DNA of 64,000 bases from Paracoccus aminovorans (GCF_900005615.1 NZ_LN832559.1:2200837-2264836), one strand, 5' to 3'; shown: positions 41,383 to 53,322, numbered from the stretch's first letter. Translations and numbers: made by a program. Notes: generated from the letters alone by a model not told the origin.

Positions 41383-42203
41383 CCGCCGCCGCCCTGACCC
41401 ATGCGCCGGGCCAAAGCCGCGCGGTGCCGCGGCTGCTGATCGGGCTGGCCTTCGCGCTGACGGCGGTGCTGGTGGTGGCGCCGATGGCCTTCATCTTCTG
41501 GCGCGCGCTGGTCGACGGCTGGGCGACCTATCTGGCGAATATCGCCGATCCCAACACCCTGCACGCGATCTGGCTGACCACGCTGGTCGCGGTGATCGTG
41601 GTGCCGGTGAACATCGCCTTCGGCATCGCGGCGGCCTGGGCCATCGCCCGCTTCCGCTTTCCGGGGCGCAAGCTGCTGATGGTGCTGATCGAGATCCCCT
41701 TCTCGATCTCGCCCATCATCGCCGGCATCTGCTACCTGCTGCTCTATGGCCGGCAGGGGCTGCTGGGGCCGTTCCTCGCCGCCCATGACATCAAGGTCAT
41801 GTTCGCCGTGCCCGGCATCCTGCTGGTCACCATGTTCGTCACCGCCCCTTTCGTCGCGCGCGAGGTGCTGCCCCTGATGCAGGCGCAGGGCAGCGAACAG
41901 GAAGAGGCCGCCGTGACCCTGGGCGCGCGCGGCTGGCAGGTGTTTTCGCGGGTGACGCTGCCCAATATCCGATGGGCGCTGCTTTACGGCGCGGTCCTGT
42001 GCACGGCCCGCGCGGTGGGCGAATTCGGCGGGGTCTCGGTCGTTTCGGGCTCGATCCGGGGGCAGACCAACACCCTGCCCTTGCAGATCGAGCTGATGTT
42101 CAACGATCTGAACACGACCGGCGCCTTCGCCGCCGCCTCGACGCTGACGGTGATCGCACTGGTGGTGCTGGTGGTCAAGGCCGCGCTGGAAAGTCGCAGG
42201 TGA
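41379..42203 (+). CDS. cysW: Sulfate/thiosulfate ABC transporter permease CysW
   Basis: A 274-aa partner permease. Recognisable parts are LIGLAFALTAVLVVAPMAFI, IEIPFSISPIIAGICYLLLY and the EAA loop EEEAAVTLGARGWQVFSRVT, followed by VGEFGGVSVVSGSIRGQTNT, a CysW hallmark. It completes the importer. After its stop, 62 bp lead to an unrelated TerB/J-domain gene. Confidence 0.94.
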   Translation: MTAAALTHAPGQSRAVPRLLIGLAFALTAVLVVAPMAFIFWRALVDGWATYLANIADPNTLHAIWLTTLVAVIVVPVNIAFGIAAAWAIARFRFPGRKLLMVLIEIPFSISPIIAGICYLLLYGRQGLLGPFLAAHDIKVMFAVPGILLVTMFVTAPFVAREVLPLMQAQGSEQEEAAVTLGARGWQVFSRVTLPNIRWALLYGAVLCTARAVGEFGGVSVVSGSIRGQTNTLPLQIELMFNDLNTTGAFAAASTLTVIALVVLVVKAALESRR

Positions 42204-42265
42204 CGCGGTGCAACCTACGGGAATGTCAGTGGACTTGACCTGGCTTGCCGCCTAGGCTGGATACC

Positions 42266-42988
42266 ATGGACGCCGCGATCAAGGACAAGACCACCTGCCC
42301 CGAATTGCCGAAGCCGCGCAGCTTCTGGCAGCGCATCGCCGACCGGCTGGCGGCGATCGTCGGTGCGCGCCGCCCGGCCACGCCGCCCGAGAAATCCGTG
42401 GCCTTCACCATCGCCGTGATCGCGCTCGGCGCCAAGCTCGCCAAGGCCGACGGCGCCGTGGCCCGCTCCGAGGTCGCGGCCTTCCGCCGCGTCTTCATCA
42501 TCCCGCGGTCCGAGGAAAAGAACGCCGCCCGCGTCTTCGACCTGGCGCGGCAGGACGTGGCCGGCTTCGACGCCTGGGCGCAGCGCATCGCCCGCATGTT
42601 CCCGCCCGGCGACCCGGTGCTGGCCGACGTGATCGAGGGGCTGTTCATCATCGCCGTCGCCGACGACGACCTGAACGAGGCCGAGCTGATCTTCATCGAC
42701 GAGGTCGCGCGCATCTTCGGCCTGTCGCCGGCGCAGGTGGCCGCGATCCGCGCCCGCCACGACCGCCGCCAGGGCTGCCCCTCCTGCGAGGTGCTGGGCG
42801 TGACGCCCGACACGCCGCTGCCCGAGGCCCGCAAGCGCTGGCGCGACCTGATCCGCGAAAACCACCCCGACCGCGCCATTGCTCGCGGCCTGCCGCCCGA
42901 GGCGATCCGCCTGGCCGAGGCCCGCACCCGTGCCCTGAACGAGGCATGGGAGGCGTTCCGCAGGCTTCACGCCCCCCGCCCGGCCTAG
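42266..42988 (+). CDS. TerB-like plus J-domain protein (DjlA-like)
   Basis: A 240-aa protein in two parts. Residues about 45-160 form a TerB-type helical domain (VAFTIAVIALGAKLAKADGA, VARSEVAAFRRVF, IADDDLNEAELIFIDEVA-like acidic repeats). The last 65 residues are a J domain with CEVLGVTPDTPLPEARKRWR and the HPD motif in RENHPDRAI. This is the architecture of DjlA co-chaperones, but the N-terminal membrane anchor of E. coli DjlA is not evident. It presumably stimulates DnaK. The ATG at 42266 is preferred over an upstream TTG. Confidence 0.86.
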   Translation: MDAAIKDKTTCPELPKPRSFWQRIADRLAAIVGARRPATPPEKSVAFTIAVIALGAKLAKADGAVARSEVAAFRRVFIIPRSEEKNAARVFDLARQDVAGFDAWAQRIARMFPPGDPVLADVIEGLFIIAVADDDLNEAELIFIDEVARIFGLSPAQVAAIRARHDRRQGCPSCEVLGVTPDTPLPEARKRWRDLIRENHPDRAIARGLPPEAIRLAEARTRALNEAWEAFRRLHAPRPA

Positions 42989-43048
42989 GCAGGGGAACCC
43001 GAGCGCGGCAGGACAAGTTTTCCTTGCGAACAGCCGAAGGACCGGTCC

Positions 43049-43528
43049 ATGCGCAACCTGCCCCACCTGATCCTGGCCGCCGCGCTGCTTGCCGGGGTTC
43101 CCGCCGCCGCGCAGGATTACGAGCCGCCGCAAGCCGACGAGCCCGCGCCGGACGGCACGCCCGGCGATTCGCTGGAAGGCGGGATCGAGAATTTCATGCG
43201 CAATCTGCTGAACCGGGCCGAGCCGCATCTGGACCGTCTGGGTCGCGATCTGGGCGATACGCTGGGCTCGGTGACGCCGGTGCTCAAGGACATCGGCGAA
43301 CTGATGGACGACGTGCGCAACTACCAGGCGCCCGAGCGGCTGGAGAACGGCGACATCCTGATCCGCCGCCGCCCCGACGCGCCGCCGCCGCCTCCGGTCG
43401 GTAATGCGCTGCGCGAGATGCTGCGCCCGGCACCCGAGGACGATCCGCGCCTGAACCCGCCCCCAGTCGATCCCGAGGCGCCCATGCCCATGCCGCCCGA
43501 GGGACCGGCCAACGGGATCGAACTTTAG
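43049..43528 (+). CDS. Small exported protein of unknown function
   Basis: A 159-aa protein with signal peptide (MRNLPHLILAAALLAGVPAAA, cut near AAAQ). The mature chain is acidic and Pro-rich at both ends, with a central amphipathic region (GGIENFMRNLLNRAEPHL, LGRDLGDTLGSVTPVLKDIG). The C-terminal tail is Pro/Met-rich (DPEAPMPMPPEGP). No domain recognised; conserved relatives seem to exist in Rhodobacteraceae from memory. Its TAG stop is the first three bases of an IS-end-like relic. Confidence 0.7.
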   Translation: MRNLPHLILAAALLAGVPAAAQDYEPPQADEPAPDGTPGDSLEGGIENFMRNLLNRAEPHLDRLGRDLGDTLGSVTPVLKDIGELMDDVRNYQAPERLENGDILIRRRPDAPPPPPVGNALREMLRPAPEDDPRLNPPPVDPEAPMPMPPEGPANGIEL

Positions 43529-43590
43529 CAGGCTGCCGGAGAACTCTGCGCCATAGCAAGTTCCGGGCCGAAGCACGGAAAACCCGCCGC
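43526..43590. mobile_element. IS-end-like relic, second copy of the TAGCAGGC family
   Basis: TAGCAGGCTGCCGGAGAAC followed by a GCAAGTTCCGGGCC block resembles the left end of the 10282-10435 element over roughly 55 bp. No matching right end is seen before the IS66 insertion at 43776, so this appears to be a solo end. The remaining DNA to 43775 shows no gene. Confidence 0.5.
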
Positions 43591-43775
43591 TAATTGGCTC
43601 TCGATACCTGTCTTCCCACCGGTTTTTCATCGAAACCGGAACGGTTTCCGCCACGATGCCCTCTCGGAAGCCGTTTCCGGCACCCCCTGGCTGGCGAAGG
43701 TGCCCGGAGCGACGGGCCGAAATGCATGGAAAGCCTTGAAATTTCTCGACAATCACCCGAAATGTCGAAGTTGTC

Positions 43776-43802
43776 GTAACCGTCCGGTCTGACTGCCCTG
43801 CC
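43776..43802 (+). repeat. IS66 left terminal inverted repeat
   Basis: GTAACCGTCCGGTCTGACTG is the outer 20 bp of the left end; it pairs imperfectly with the right end, sharing GTAA, CGT, GG and CTGAC blocks. Confidence 0.85.
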
Positions 43803-43839
43803 GCGGGACGAGAGTGACGGATAGTGTCCGCTATTGATA

Positions 43840-44220
43840 GTGAACACTCCGGGGCAGATTTTGGTTCGCAGGACGAAGCGGCTTTGGACGGACGAGGAGA
43901 AGCGGTCGATCTGTTTCCAGACGGCTGCGCCGGGCGTTTCGGTAGCTCAGGTTGCGCGGCGCTACGCGGTCAACGCGAACATGGTGTTCAAGTGGTTGCG
44001 CGATCCGCGCTATACGCCGGAGCCAGCGTCGGTTCCGTCCCAGCCCGAGGGGATGCGCTTTCTGCCTGTGGAGATCGTCGCTGAGGCGAAGGCGCCCGCG
44101 ACAACGCCTTTCGCGGCGAACCATATCGAGATCGAACTGGCTGGCGGACACCGGATGCGGATCAGCGGCAGCTATGATCCCGAGGCGCTGGCGCGGCTGA
44201 TCCGGAGCCTGACGGCGTGA
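43840..44220 (+). CDS. tnpA: IS66 accessory protein TnpA
   Basis: About 126 aa from a GTG at 43840 (a TTG at 43834 would add two residues). The N-terminal helix-turn-helix is clear: [20 protein letters not shown], then [19 protein letters not shown]. This is the small DNA-binding protein encoded first in IS66 elements, needed for transposition together with TnpB and TnpC. It overlaps tnpB by four bases. Confidence 0.9.
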   Translation: MNTPGQILVRRTKRLWTDEEKRSICFQTAAPGVSVAQVARRYAVNANMVFKWLRDPRYTPEPASVPSQPEGMRFLPVEIVAEAKAPATTPFAANHIEIELAGGHRMRISGSYDPEALARLIRSLTA

Positions 44221-44564
44221 TCCCGGTTCCCGCCAACACGCGGGTCTGGCTGGCGGCCGGGGTGGCCGACATGAGCAAGGGCTTTGCAGCCTTGGCCGCG
44301 CAGGCCGAGACGGTGCTGAAGCAGGACCAGTTCGCCGGGCATCTGTTCGTGTTCCGGGGCCGACGTGGAGATCTCGTGAAGGTGATCTGGTGGGATGGGC
44401 AAGGGGCCTGCATGTTCATGAAGCGCTTGGAGCGTGGTCGGTTCGTCTGGCCCTCGGCGAAGGAGGGCAAGGTGGCGCTGACGCCGGCGCAGTTGTCGAT
44501 GCTCCTGGAAGGGATCGACTGGCGCGCTCCGGAACGGACCTGGCGGCCCTTGGCGGCGGGATAA
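44217..44564 (+). CDS. tnpB: IS66 accessory protein TnpB
   Basis: A 115-aa protein beginning [20 protein letters not shown], with [19 protein letters not shown] and [11 protein letters not shown]. These are signatures of the IS66 Orf2 family (unrelated to the RNA-guided TnpB nucleases of IS200/IS605). It overlaps tnpA and is followed 59 bp later by tnpC. Confidence 0.93.
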   Translation: MIPVPANTRVWLAAGVADMSKGFAALAAQAETVLKQDQFAGHLFVFRGRRGDLVKVIWWDGQGACMFMKRLERGRFVWPSAKEGKVALTPAQLSMLLEGIDWRAPERTWRPLAAG

Positions 44565-44623
44565 TCCGCCGCTCCGGAGAGGATAGGATTCCCACAAGAA
44601 ATCCAATAAGATAAACTCCCGGC

Positions 44624-46123
44624 ATGCTCAGTCAGACCTTGACCTTGCCGGAGGACCGCGAAGAACTGCGCAGTTTCACCGCGCGGCTGCTGGCCGAGGT
44701 GAAGGCGCAGGCGATCCTGATCGAGAAGCTCCGGCACCAGTTGGCCGGGCACCGGGCGCACCGGTTCGGGGCGTCGTCCGAGGCCGCCGAGCAGCTGCGA
44801 TTGGCGCTCGAGACCAGCGAGATCGCCGCCGCCGCGATGACGGCGCGCATGAAGCTGCCCGACATCGAGGAGAAGGACAAACCCAAGCGCCGCCCGATCC
44901 CGGATCACATCCCGCGCATGGAAGTGGAATTGACACCCGGCGCCGATGCCTGTGCCGAGTGCGGCGGGCGTCTGCGCCGGATCGGCGAGGATATGACGGA
45001 GGAGCTGGAATATGTGCCGGGGCGGTTCATCGTGAACCGGATCGTGCGGCCTCGCCTGACCTGTGCCTGCTGTGAACGCCTCGTCCAGGCCGCGCTGCCC
45101 TCGCGCCCCATCGAGCGCGGCCGTCCGGGGCCGGGTTTGCTCGCTCATGTGCTGGTCAGCAAATATGCCGACCATCTGCCCCTCTATCGCCAGAGCCAGA
45201 TCTTCGACCGTGAGGGGCTCGACCTCGACCGCTCGACCCTGGCCGACTGGGTTGGCAAGAGCACCGCCCTGCTGGAACCGCTGGCCGATGCCATCGGCCG
45301 CCATGTCCTGTCGGCCGAGGCGATCTTCACCGATGACACGTCCGTCAGCATGCTCGCTCCCGGCACCGGCAAGACACAGACCGCCCGGCTCTGGACCTAT
45401 GCCCGCGACGAACGACCATGGGGTGGCACCGCCCCGCCCGCCGCCTGGTATCGGTTCTCCGGCGACCGCAAGGGCCAGCACCCGAAGGACCATCTCGCAC
45501 GCTTCCGCGGCTGGATGCACGCCGATGGCTATGCCGGGTTCGAAGATCTCTACCGCTCCGGCGCGATCCGCGAGGTCGCCTGCATGGCCCATGTCCGGCG
45601 CAAGTTCGTCGACATCCATCGGTCGCAAGGCTCCCCGATCGCAGAAGAGGCCATCGGCCGGATCGCCCAACTCTACGCCGTCGAGAAGGAGGCCCGAGGA
45701 TCGCCACCTGATCGTCGCGCCGATCTACGTCGCACGCATGCCGCCCCGGTCTTCGACGGCCTCGAAGCCTGGCTGGCCATGCAACTCACGACCATCTCTG
45801 GAAAATCCCCACTGGCAGTCGCCATCCGCTATGCCCTGACCCGCATGGAGCGCCTGCGCCCCTACCTCGACCACGGCATCCTGGAACTGGACAACAACAC
45901 CGCCGAACGCGGCATGCGTGCCATCGCCCTCGGCCGGAAGAACTACCTCTTCGTCGGCTCCGAAGCAGGCGGCAAGGCCGCCGCCATCACCTACACCCTG
46001 ATCGAAACCGCCAAACTCAACGCCGTCAATCCCCACGCCTGGCTCGCCGACACCCTAGCCCGCATCCCGGACTACAAGATCACCAAGGTCGACGACCTGC
46101 TGCCCTGGCGCTGGAACGGGTAG
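44624..46123 (+). CDS. tnpC: IS66 DDE transposase TnpC
   Basis: A 499-aa transposase. Order of parts: a coiled-coil and KLRHQLAGHRAHRFGASSE segment, a zinc-binding region (CAECGGRLRRIGED, then CACCERL), and the catalytic domain with D237 or D238 (AIFTDDTSVSM), D301 (MHADGYAGF) and E428 (NNTAERGMRAIALGRKNY). The C-terminal GSEAGGKAAAITYTLIETAK is conserved in IS66. The full length and intact triad suggest it is active. Confidence 0.94.
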   Translation: MLSQTLTLPEDREELRSFTARLLAEVKAQAILIEKLRHQLAGHRAHRFGASSEAAEQLRLALETSEIAAAAMTARMKLPDIEEKDKPKRRPIPDHIPRMEVELTPGADACAECGGRLRRIGEDMTEELEYVPGRFIVNRIVRPRLTCACCERLVQAALPSRPIERGRPGPGLLAHVLVSKYADHLPLYRQSQIFDREGLDLDRSTLADWVGKSTALLEPLADAIGRHVLSAEAIFTDDTSVSMLAPGTGKTQTARLWTYARDERPWGGTAPPAAWYRFSGDRKGQHPKDHLARFRGWMHADGYAGFEDLYRSGAIREVACMAHVRRKFVDIHRSQGSPIAEEAIGRIAQLYAVEKEARGSPPDRRADLRRTHAAPVFDGLEAWLAMQLTTISGKSPLAVAIRYALTRMERLRPYLDHGILELDNNTAERGMRAIALGRKNYLFVGSEAGGKAAAITYTLIETAKLNAVNPHAWLADTLARIPDYKITKVDDLLPWRWNG

Positions 46124-46143
46124 CGGTCAGCCCAAACGCTTAC
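46117..46143 (-). repeat. IS66 right terminal inverted repeat
   Basis: Read inward from 46143 the sequence is GTAAGCGTTTGGGCTGACCG; it begins just after the tnpC stop codon and defines the right boundary, followed directly by the target copy AAGTTTTC. Confidence 0.85.
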
Positions 46144-46205
46144 AAGTTTTCCGGCATGACCGAAAGAAATTTGAGGCGCGATGCCCAGGTCTTTCCAGCG
46201 GTCCG

Positions 46206-47419
46206 TCAGGGACCGAAACTCTCTACCCAGTCGATCAGCCGCGGCAGGCTGTGCCGCTTCAGGTCATAGCCGTCCAGGATCGTCTGCCGCGCCGCCGCTT
46301 TCAGCCGCGCTGCCTCGGGGTCGCCGGCCAGGCCCTTGACCAAAGCCGCCTCCAACGCCGGCTGGTCGAAGAAAGGCACCAGCCGGCCGTTCTCGCCGTC
46401 GCGGACCAGTTCGCGCACCGGCTCGGTATCCGAGGCGACGATCTGGCAGCCCGCCGCCATCGCCTCGGTCAGCGACCAGCTGAGCACGAAGGGGTAGGTC
46501 AGATAGCAATGCACCTTCGCGACCTGCAGCAGCGCCAGATATTGCGGATAGGGCACGCGGCCCATGAAATGGATGCGCGACAGGTCGAGCTGGCCGTCGA
46601 GCTCGGCCAGCATCTTCTCTTTCCAGCCGGCGGCATCGCGCGGCGGGCTGCCGTAGCTGACGCCGTCGCCGCCGACCAGCACCACCTGCGCATCCGGCCG
46701 CGCCCGCATCACCGCGGGCAGCGCGCGCATGAAGCGGTGAAAGCCGCGATAAGGCTCCAGCGAGCGCGAGACATAGGTCAGCACCTCGTCGCCCGGTCGC
46801 AGCACCCGCCCATCCGGCAGGGTAAATGCCGCCGCCGGATTCGGGCAGACCTTGTCGGTATCGATGCCGTCATGGATCACGGTCAGCTTCTGGCGCAGCT
46901 CGGGCGGAAAGCTTTCGGCCTGATAGCGCGTCGGCGCCAGGCCCGCGTCGGCCTGCACCAGCCCCTGGATCAGATGCGCCGAGCGGGCGATGGTGGCGAC
47001 TCGCCCCTCGTCGCTGTCGGGGTTGATCTCGGGGTCGAAGCCGACGTCATGGCCGCGCGTGCGATACAGCAGTTCCGCATAGACCAGCAGCTTCGCCTGC
47101 GGCCAGATCTCGTGCAGGAACAGCGTCTCGCCCCAGCCGGAATGGCCGAAGATCACGTCCGGGGTATAGTTGTGGCGGTCGCGCAGCGCCCGGCAGCCGC
47201 GCGCGGTCAGCCAGCCGCGCTCGGCATGTTCGCTGTAGGTGCGGCCCAGGATGCCGGGCAGCTTCATGTCCTCGGGCGCCTTATAGCGCACCACCCGCAC
47301 CGGGCTGGGGCGCGGGTTCTTTTCGTCCGTCAGCCCCATGACGTCATGGCCGCGCGCGGCCAGCGCCGGGGCCAGATGCAGGAACTGCGCTGGAAAATTC
47401 TGGTGGACGAACAGGATCT

Positions 47420-47423
<4 letters not shown>
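46206..47423 (-). CDS. GT4-type glycosyltransferase at the end of the yej operon
   Basis: A 405-aa GT-B enzyme: MKILFVHQNFPAQFLHLAPA with LAARGHDV, then an acceptor-binding half, and a nucleotide-sugar half with LTYVSRSLEPYRGFHRFMRA, VVLVGGDGVSYGSPP and the retaining-GT4 motif SLTEAMAAGCQIVASDTEPV containing the EX7E pattern. Its ATG overlaps the yejF stop by four bases, so it is translated with a peptide ABC importer. The acceptor is unknown. The IS66 element begins 62 bp downstream. Confidence 0.87.
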
Positions 47424-49011
<1,588 letters not shown>

Positions 49012-49015
<4 letters not shown>

Positions 49016-50118
49016 CGGAAGGTCTTTCTTGGGTCGAAGGCGTCGCGCACGCCCTCGAAGATGAACACCAGCAGCGACAGCATGATGGCGAAGGTGAAGA
49101 AGGCGGTGAAGCCCAGCCAGGGCGCTTGCAGGTTCTGCTTGGCCTGCAACGCGAGCTCGCCCAGCGACGGCGCCGAGGTCGGCAGCCCGTAGCCCAGATA
49201 ATCCAGTGCCGCCAGCGACGAGATCACGCCCGTGACGACAAAGGGCAGCATGGTCAGCGTCGCCACCATGGCATTGGGCAGGATGTGGCGGAACATGATG
49301 GTGCGGTCGCTGACCCCCAGCGCCCGGGCGGCGCGGACATATTCGAAGTTGCGCGCCCGCAAGAACTCGGCCCGGACCACGCCGACCAGCGCCGGCCAGC
49401 CGAACAGGATCGAGACGAAGACCAGAAGCCAGAAGCTGCGTCCCAGGATCGCGAACAGGATGATGATGACGTAGAGCGAAGGCGTCGAGCCCCAGATCTC
49501 CAGCATCCGTTGCAGGAACAGATCGGTGCGGCCGCCGAAATAGCCCTGCACGGCGCCGGCGGCGATGCCGATCACCGAGCTGACGGCGGTCACGATCAGC
49601 GTGAACAGGATCGACAGCCGGAAGCCGTAGATCACCCGCGCCAGCACGTCGCGCGAGGTGTCGTCGGTGCCGAGCCAATGCGCGGCATCGGGCGCGCTTG
49701 GCGCGGTGCCGACATTGTTGATGGTGCGGTAGTGATAAGGGATGGCGGGCCAGATCATCCAGCCCTTCTCGACCGCCTCGCCGCCGACCTCGCCGGTGTC
49801 GCGGGCCAGTTTCTCGGTGCCCTCGGGGTCGTCCCAGCATTCCTGCCGGCCGCCAGTGACGATCAGGCATTGCACGCCGGGATCGGTATAGATCGCCTCG
49901 GTGCCGAAATCGCCGCCGAAGGCAGTCTCGGGGTAAAACTTGTAGACCGGGAAATACAGCCCGCCCCGGTAGCTGACCACGATCGGCTTGTCGTTGGCGA
50001 TCAGCTCCGCAAACATCGAGGCCACGAACAGGATGGTGAATAGGATCAGCGACCAGAAGGCGCGCGTGTTGCGACGGAAATTGCGCAGCCGGCGGCGGTT
50101 CAGTTCCGACATCGCCAT
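49012..50118 (-). CDS. yejE: Peptide ABC transporter permease YejE
   Basis: A 368-aa permease. The N-terminal LNRRRLRNFRRNTRAFWSLI and a long periplasmic loop (YFPVYKFYPETAFGGDFGTE through PAIPYHYRTINNVGT) are specific to YejE. HWLGTDDTSRDVLARVIYGF and the EAA-type VRAARALGVSDRTIMFRHIL are the DppC-like core. The ATG at 50118 shares one base with the yejB stop (TGATG). Confidence 0.94.
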
Positions 50119-51260
50119 CAGCCGGCCCTCCGCTCGAAGTCGATGCGCGGATCGACCAGCACATACATCAGGTCCGAGAGGATCCCGACCAAGAGGCCCA
50201 GCAGGCCGAAGACGTAGAGCGTGCCGAAGATCACCGGATAGTCGCGCTGCACCGCCGCCTCGAAGCCCAGGCGGCCAAGGCCGTCGAGCGAGAAGATCGT
50301 CTCGATCAGGATGCTTGATCCGAAGAACACGCCCAGGAACATCGCCGGAAAGCCCGCGATCACGATCAGCATTGCGTTGCGGAAGACATGGCCGTAAAGC
50401 ACGCGGCGCTCGGTCAGGCCCTTGGCGCGGGCGGTCATGACGTATTGCTTGTTGATCTCGTCCAGGAAGCTGTTCTTGGTCAGCAGCGTCAGCGTGGCGA
50501 AGCTGGAGATGGTGGTCGCCAGCACCGGCAGCGTGATGTGCCAGAGATAGTCCTTGACCTTGCCCCACAGGCTGAGGTCGGCGAAATTGTCCGAGGTCAG
50601 GCCGCGCAGCGGAAAGATCTGCCAATAGCTGCCGCCGGCGAACAGCACCATCAGCAGCACCGCGAACAGGAAGGCCGGGATGGCATAGCCGACGATGATG
50701 ATGCCGCTGGTCCAGGTGTCGAAGGCGGTCCCGGCCCGCACCGCCTTGCGGATGCCGAGCGGGATCGAGATCAGATAGGCGATCAACGTCGACCACAACC
50801 CCAGCGTGATCGAGACCGGCATCTTTTCCAGCACCAGGTCGATGACCGAGATCGAGCGGAAGAAGCTGGTGCCGAAATCGAAGCGCAGGTAGTTGCCCAG
50901 CATGATCAGGAAGCGCTGCGCGGCGCCGATCTTTTCCTTGTGGCAATCGGGCGATCTCAGGTCGGGCTCGCCCTCATGCGCGGGCGTGCAGGCGATCCTG
51001 GCAAAGCCCATCTGCACTTCCAGCTGGTCCAGCAGCTCGGGCGGGATGCCGCGGGCGCCGGCATATTCGGTCGATTGCGCCGCCTGCGCATCGCCGCCGC
51101 CGGTGATGTTGCGCAGCGCGTCGCCCTCGCCCTGGACGCGGGCGATGATCTGCTCGATCGGACCGCCCGGGACGAATTGGGTCAGCGTGAAATTGACCAG
51201 CATGATGCCGATCAGCGTGGGTATGATCAGCAGCAAACGCCGCAGGATATAGGCTGCCAT
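50118..51260 (-). CDS. yejB: Peptide ABC transporter permease YejB
   Basis: A 380-aa permease starting [20 protein letters not shown], with [20 protein letters not shown] typical of DppB-like proteins and a YejB-type insertion ([17 protein letters not shown]). The cytoplasmic loop [20 protein letters not shown] and the [19 protein letters not shown] end are conserved. It begins 43 bp after yejA. Confidence 0.95.
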   Translation of the reverse strand: MAAYILRRLLLIIPTLIGIMLVNFTLTQFVPGGPIEQIIARVQGEGDALRNITGGGDAQAAQSTEYAGARGIPPELLDQLEVQMGFARIACTPAHEGEPDLRSPDCHKEKIGAAQRFLIMLGNYLRFDFGTSFFRSISVIDLVLEKMPVSITLGLWSTLIAYLISIPLGIRKAVRAGTAFDTWTSGIIIVGYAIPAFLFAVLLMVLFAGGSYWQIFPLRGLTSDNFADLSLWGKVKDYLWHITLPVLATTISSFATLTLLTKNSFLDEINKQYVMTARAKGLTERRVLYGHVFRNAMLIVIAGFPAMFLGVFFGSSILIETIFSLDGLGRLGFEAAVQRDYPVIFGTLYVFGLLGLLVGILSDLMYVLVDPRIDFERRAG

Positions 51261-51303
51261 CCGCCCCTTTGCTCCGCCTTGCTCCGCGCCCCGGCCCGGG
51301 GGC

Positions 51304-53181
51304 CTAGCGCAGCGCGCCGGATTGTTTCAGCTTTTCGGCCTTATCGGCGTCATACCACCAGAAATCAAGCTCACCCAGCGCATAGGGCGGCAGGGTCTCG
51401 GGGTGGCCGTAGATGTCGTAATAGGCGACGGTATGCTCGCCCTTGAACCATTGCGGCACCCAGAAATGCAGCGCGCGCAGGCTGCGGTCCAGGGCATGGG
51501 CGACGGTCAGCATCTCGTCCTCGGTCCTGGCGGCGATGCCCTGCTCGATCAGCTTGTCGATGGCCGGGTTCGCCAGCCCCATCGGGTTGAACACGTCGCC
51601 CACGTTTTCCGAGCCGAAGGTCTGCTCGGTGTCGCCGGTCAGGAAATAACCCTGCTGCAGCTGGCTCGTCACCATGTCGAAATCGTGGCTGCGGGTGCGG
51701 GTCGTCATCTCGGCATCGTCCACGCGGGCGTTCACCGCGTCGATCCCGGCGGCGCGCAGGTTCTGTACATAGGGATTGATCACCCGGTCGAAGGTGGCGC
51801 TGTCGTTCAGGAACTCAACCCGCAGCACCTCGCCCTTGGCGTTGCGGCGCAGCCCGTCCGAGCCGGTCTTCCAGCCGGCCTCGTCCAGAAGCTGCGCGGC
51901 CTGGCGCACGTTGCGCCGGTCGAGCTGGGTCTTGCTGCCCACCGGCTGCATCGCCGCATCCTCGGTCAAGGCCGAGGGCGGCAGGTCCTTGGCCAGAGGC
52001 TTCAGCAGCGCCAGCTCGGCCTCGCCGGGCTTGCCTTCGGCCATCAGCGGGCTGTTTTCCCAGGGCGAGTTCACCCGCTTGTAAAGCCCGTAGAACAGCG
52101 TCTCGTTCGACCATTCGAAGTTGAACAAAAGCCCGATGGCCTCGCGCACGCGGATGTCCTGGAACTTGGGCCGGCGCAGGTTGAAGACCCAGCCCTGCCC
52201 CGAGGCGATCGAGCCGTCGACCAGCGTCTCTTTCTTCACGGCGCCCGATTGCATGGCCGGGAAGTCGTAGCGCGTGGCCCAGTGGATCGAGCTCGCCTCG
52301 TTGCGGAAGGTATAGACGCCGGCCTTGAACGCCTCGAAGGCGCTGTCGTAATCGCCGAAATACTCGACGCGAATCTTGTCGAAATTGTGCCGGCCGACGT
52401 TGATCGGCAGGTCCTTGCCCCAATAGTCCGGGTTGCGGCGATAGGTGACCGAGCGGCCCATGTCGGCGCGGTCGAAGACATAGGGCCCCGAGCCGACGAA
52501 GGGGACCGCGCTCGACTGTTCGATGTCGCGCTTGTTCTTGCGGAAATCCTCGCGCGAGAACACGATCTGGCCGCCCACCGACTGGATCACGTCGCGGCGC
52601 GGATAATCCGGCCGGAAGATGAACTTGATGGTATGGTCGTCGATCAGCTCGGCCTTGGCGACGATCTTCGAGATGATCGTGCGATACGAGGACAGGCCCT
52701 TGTCGCGCAGCAACTCGAAGGAAAACAGCACGTCATGCGCGGTCAATGGCGTGCCGTCCGAGAATTTCGCCTCGGGCCGCAGGTGGAAGATCACCCAGTC
52801 GCGGCTTTCGGGGTATTCGATGGTCTCGCAGAGCAGGCAATAGGCGGTGCCGCTTTCGTCCGCCGTGCCCTCCATCAGCGGTTCCAGCGGGGCGTTGGAC
52901 AGCAGTGCCGCGCGGCCGCGATGGGTATAGGGATTGTAGCTGTCGAAGCCGCCGCTGAACCATTCCGAAATCTCGCCGCCCTTGGGCGCGTCGGGGTTCA
53001 CATAGCGCAGATGCTTGAAATCCGCCGGCAGTTCCGGCGTGCCGAAGACCGATATGCCGTGCGAGACGATGGTGGCAGGCTTCTGCGCCTGCCCTTCTCC
53101 CTGCTCTTGCGCCGGGGCTTGGATGGGCAGCAATGCCAGCAGCAGGGCCATCGGGGCATGTCGCAGGAAGGGCATGATCAT
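51304..53181 (-). CDS. yejA: Peptide ABC transporter substrate-binding protein YejA
   Basis: A 625-aa family 5 binding protein with a signal peptide ([20 protein letters not shown], cut near APAQ). Conserved stretches are [60 protein letters not shown] and the late [17 protein letters not shown]. These match YejA, which imports peptides including microcin C. Alternative ATGs at 53181 and 53175 differ by two residues. The promoter should lie in 53182-53322, where I see no clear motif. Confidence 0.93.
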   Translation of the reverse strand: MIMPFLRHAPMALLLALLPIQAPAQEQGEGQAQKPATIVSHGISVFGTPELPADFKHLRYVNPDAPKGGEISEWFSGGFDSYNPYTHRGRAALLSNAPLEPLMEGTADESGTAYCLLCETIEYPESRDWVIFHLRPEAKFSDGTPLTAHDVLFSFELLRDKGLSSYRTIISKIVAKAELIDDHTIKFIFRPDYPRRDVIQSVGGQIVFSREDFRKNKRDIEQSSAVPFVGSGPYVFDRADMGRSVTYRRNPDYWGKDLPINVGRHNFDKIRVEYFGDYDSAFEAFKAGVYTFRNEASSIHWATRYDFPAMQSGAVKKETLVDGSIASGQGWVFNLRRPKFQDIRVREAIGLLFNFEWSNETLFYGLYKRVNSPWENSPLMAEGKPGEAELALLKPLAKDLPPSALTEDAAMQPVGSKTQLDRRNVRQAAQLLDEAGWKTGSDGLRRNAKGEVLRVEFLNDSATFDRVINPYVQNLRAAGIDAVNARVDDAEMTTRTRSHDFDMVTSQLQQGYFLTGDTEQTFGSENVGDVFNPMGLANPAIDKLIEQGIAARTEDEMLTVAHALDRSLRALHFWVPQWFKGEHTVAYYDIYGHPETLPPYALGELDFWWYDADKAEKLKQSGALR

Positions 53182-53322
53182 CGGCTGTTTCCGGTCCTCG
53201 TTCTGTCTTGCTGGGGCAGCCGGTCGGGACCGGCGCCGCACGTCGGGATGCAGGCTAGCAGCCGGGCGGCAGGGTTCAACATGCAAATGCGTGATGGGCC
53301 GCGCCCTTTGGCCGCGCCATGC

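Larger units (their letters stand above)
43776..46143. mobile_element. Complete IS66-family insertion sequence
   Basis: The 2368-bp element starts GTAACCGTCCGGTCTGAC and its other end, read inward, starts GTAAGCGTTTGGGCTGAC; the ends agree at most positions of the first 20. It is bordered by AAGTTGTC on the left and AAGTTTTC on the right, an 8-bp target duplication with one mismatch, which is the size expected for IS66. Inside are the three standard genes tnpA, tnpB and tnpC in order, all open. The element lies in non-coding DNA 62 bp downstream of the glycosyltransferase gene of the yej operon. Confidence 0.93.

Noticed and set aside
27801..43737. 15-bp match AAGGCTTTCCATGCA between the puuD upstream region and the DNA left of IS66 (inverted)
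   Set aside because: A few 15-bp matches are expected by chance in 64 kb, and the flanking similarity is patchy and in inconsistent orientation.
44217..44564. RNA-guided TnpB nuclease
   Set aside because: The name is shared only; this 115-aa protein is the IS66 accessory protein and lacks RuvC motifs.
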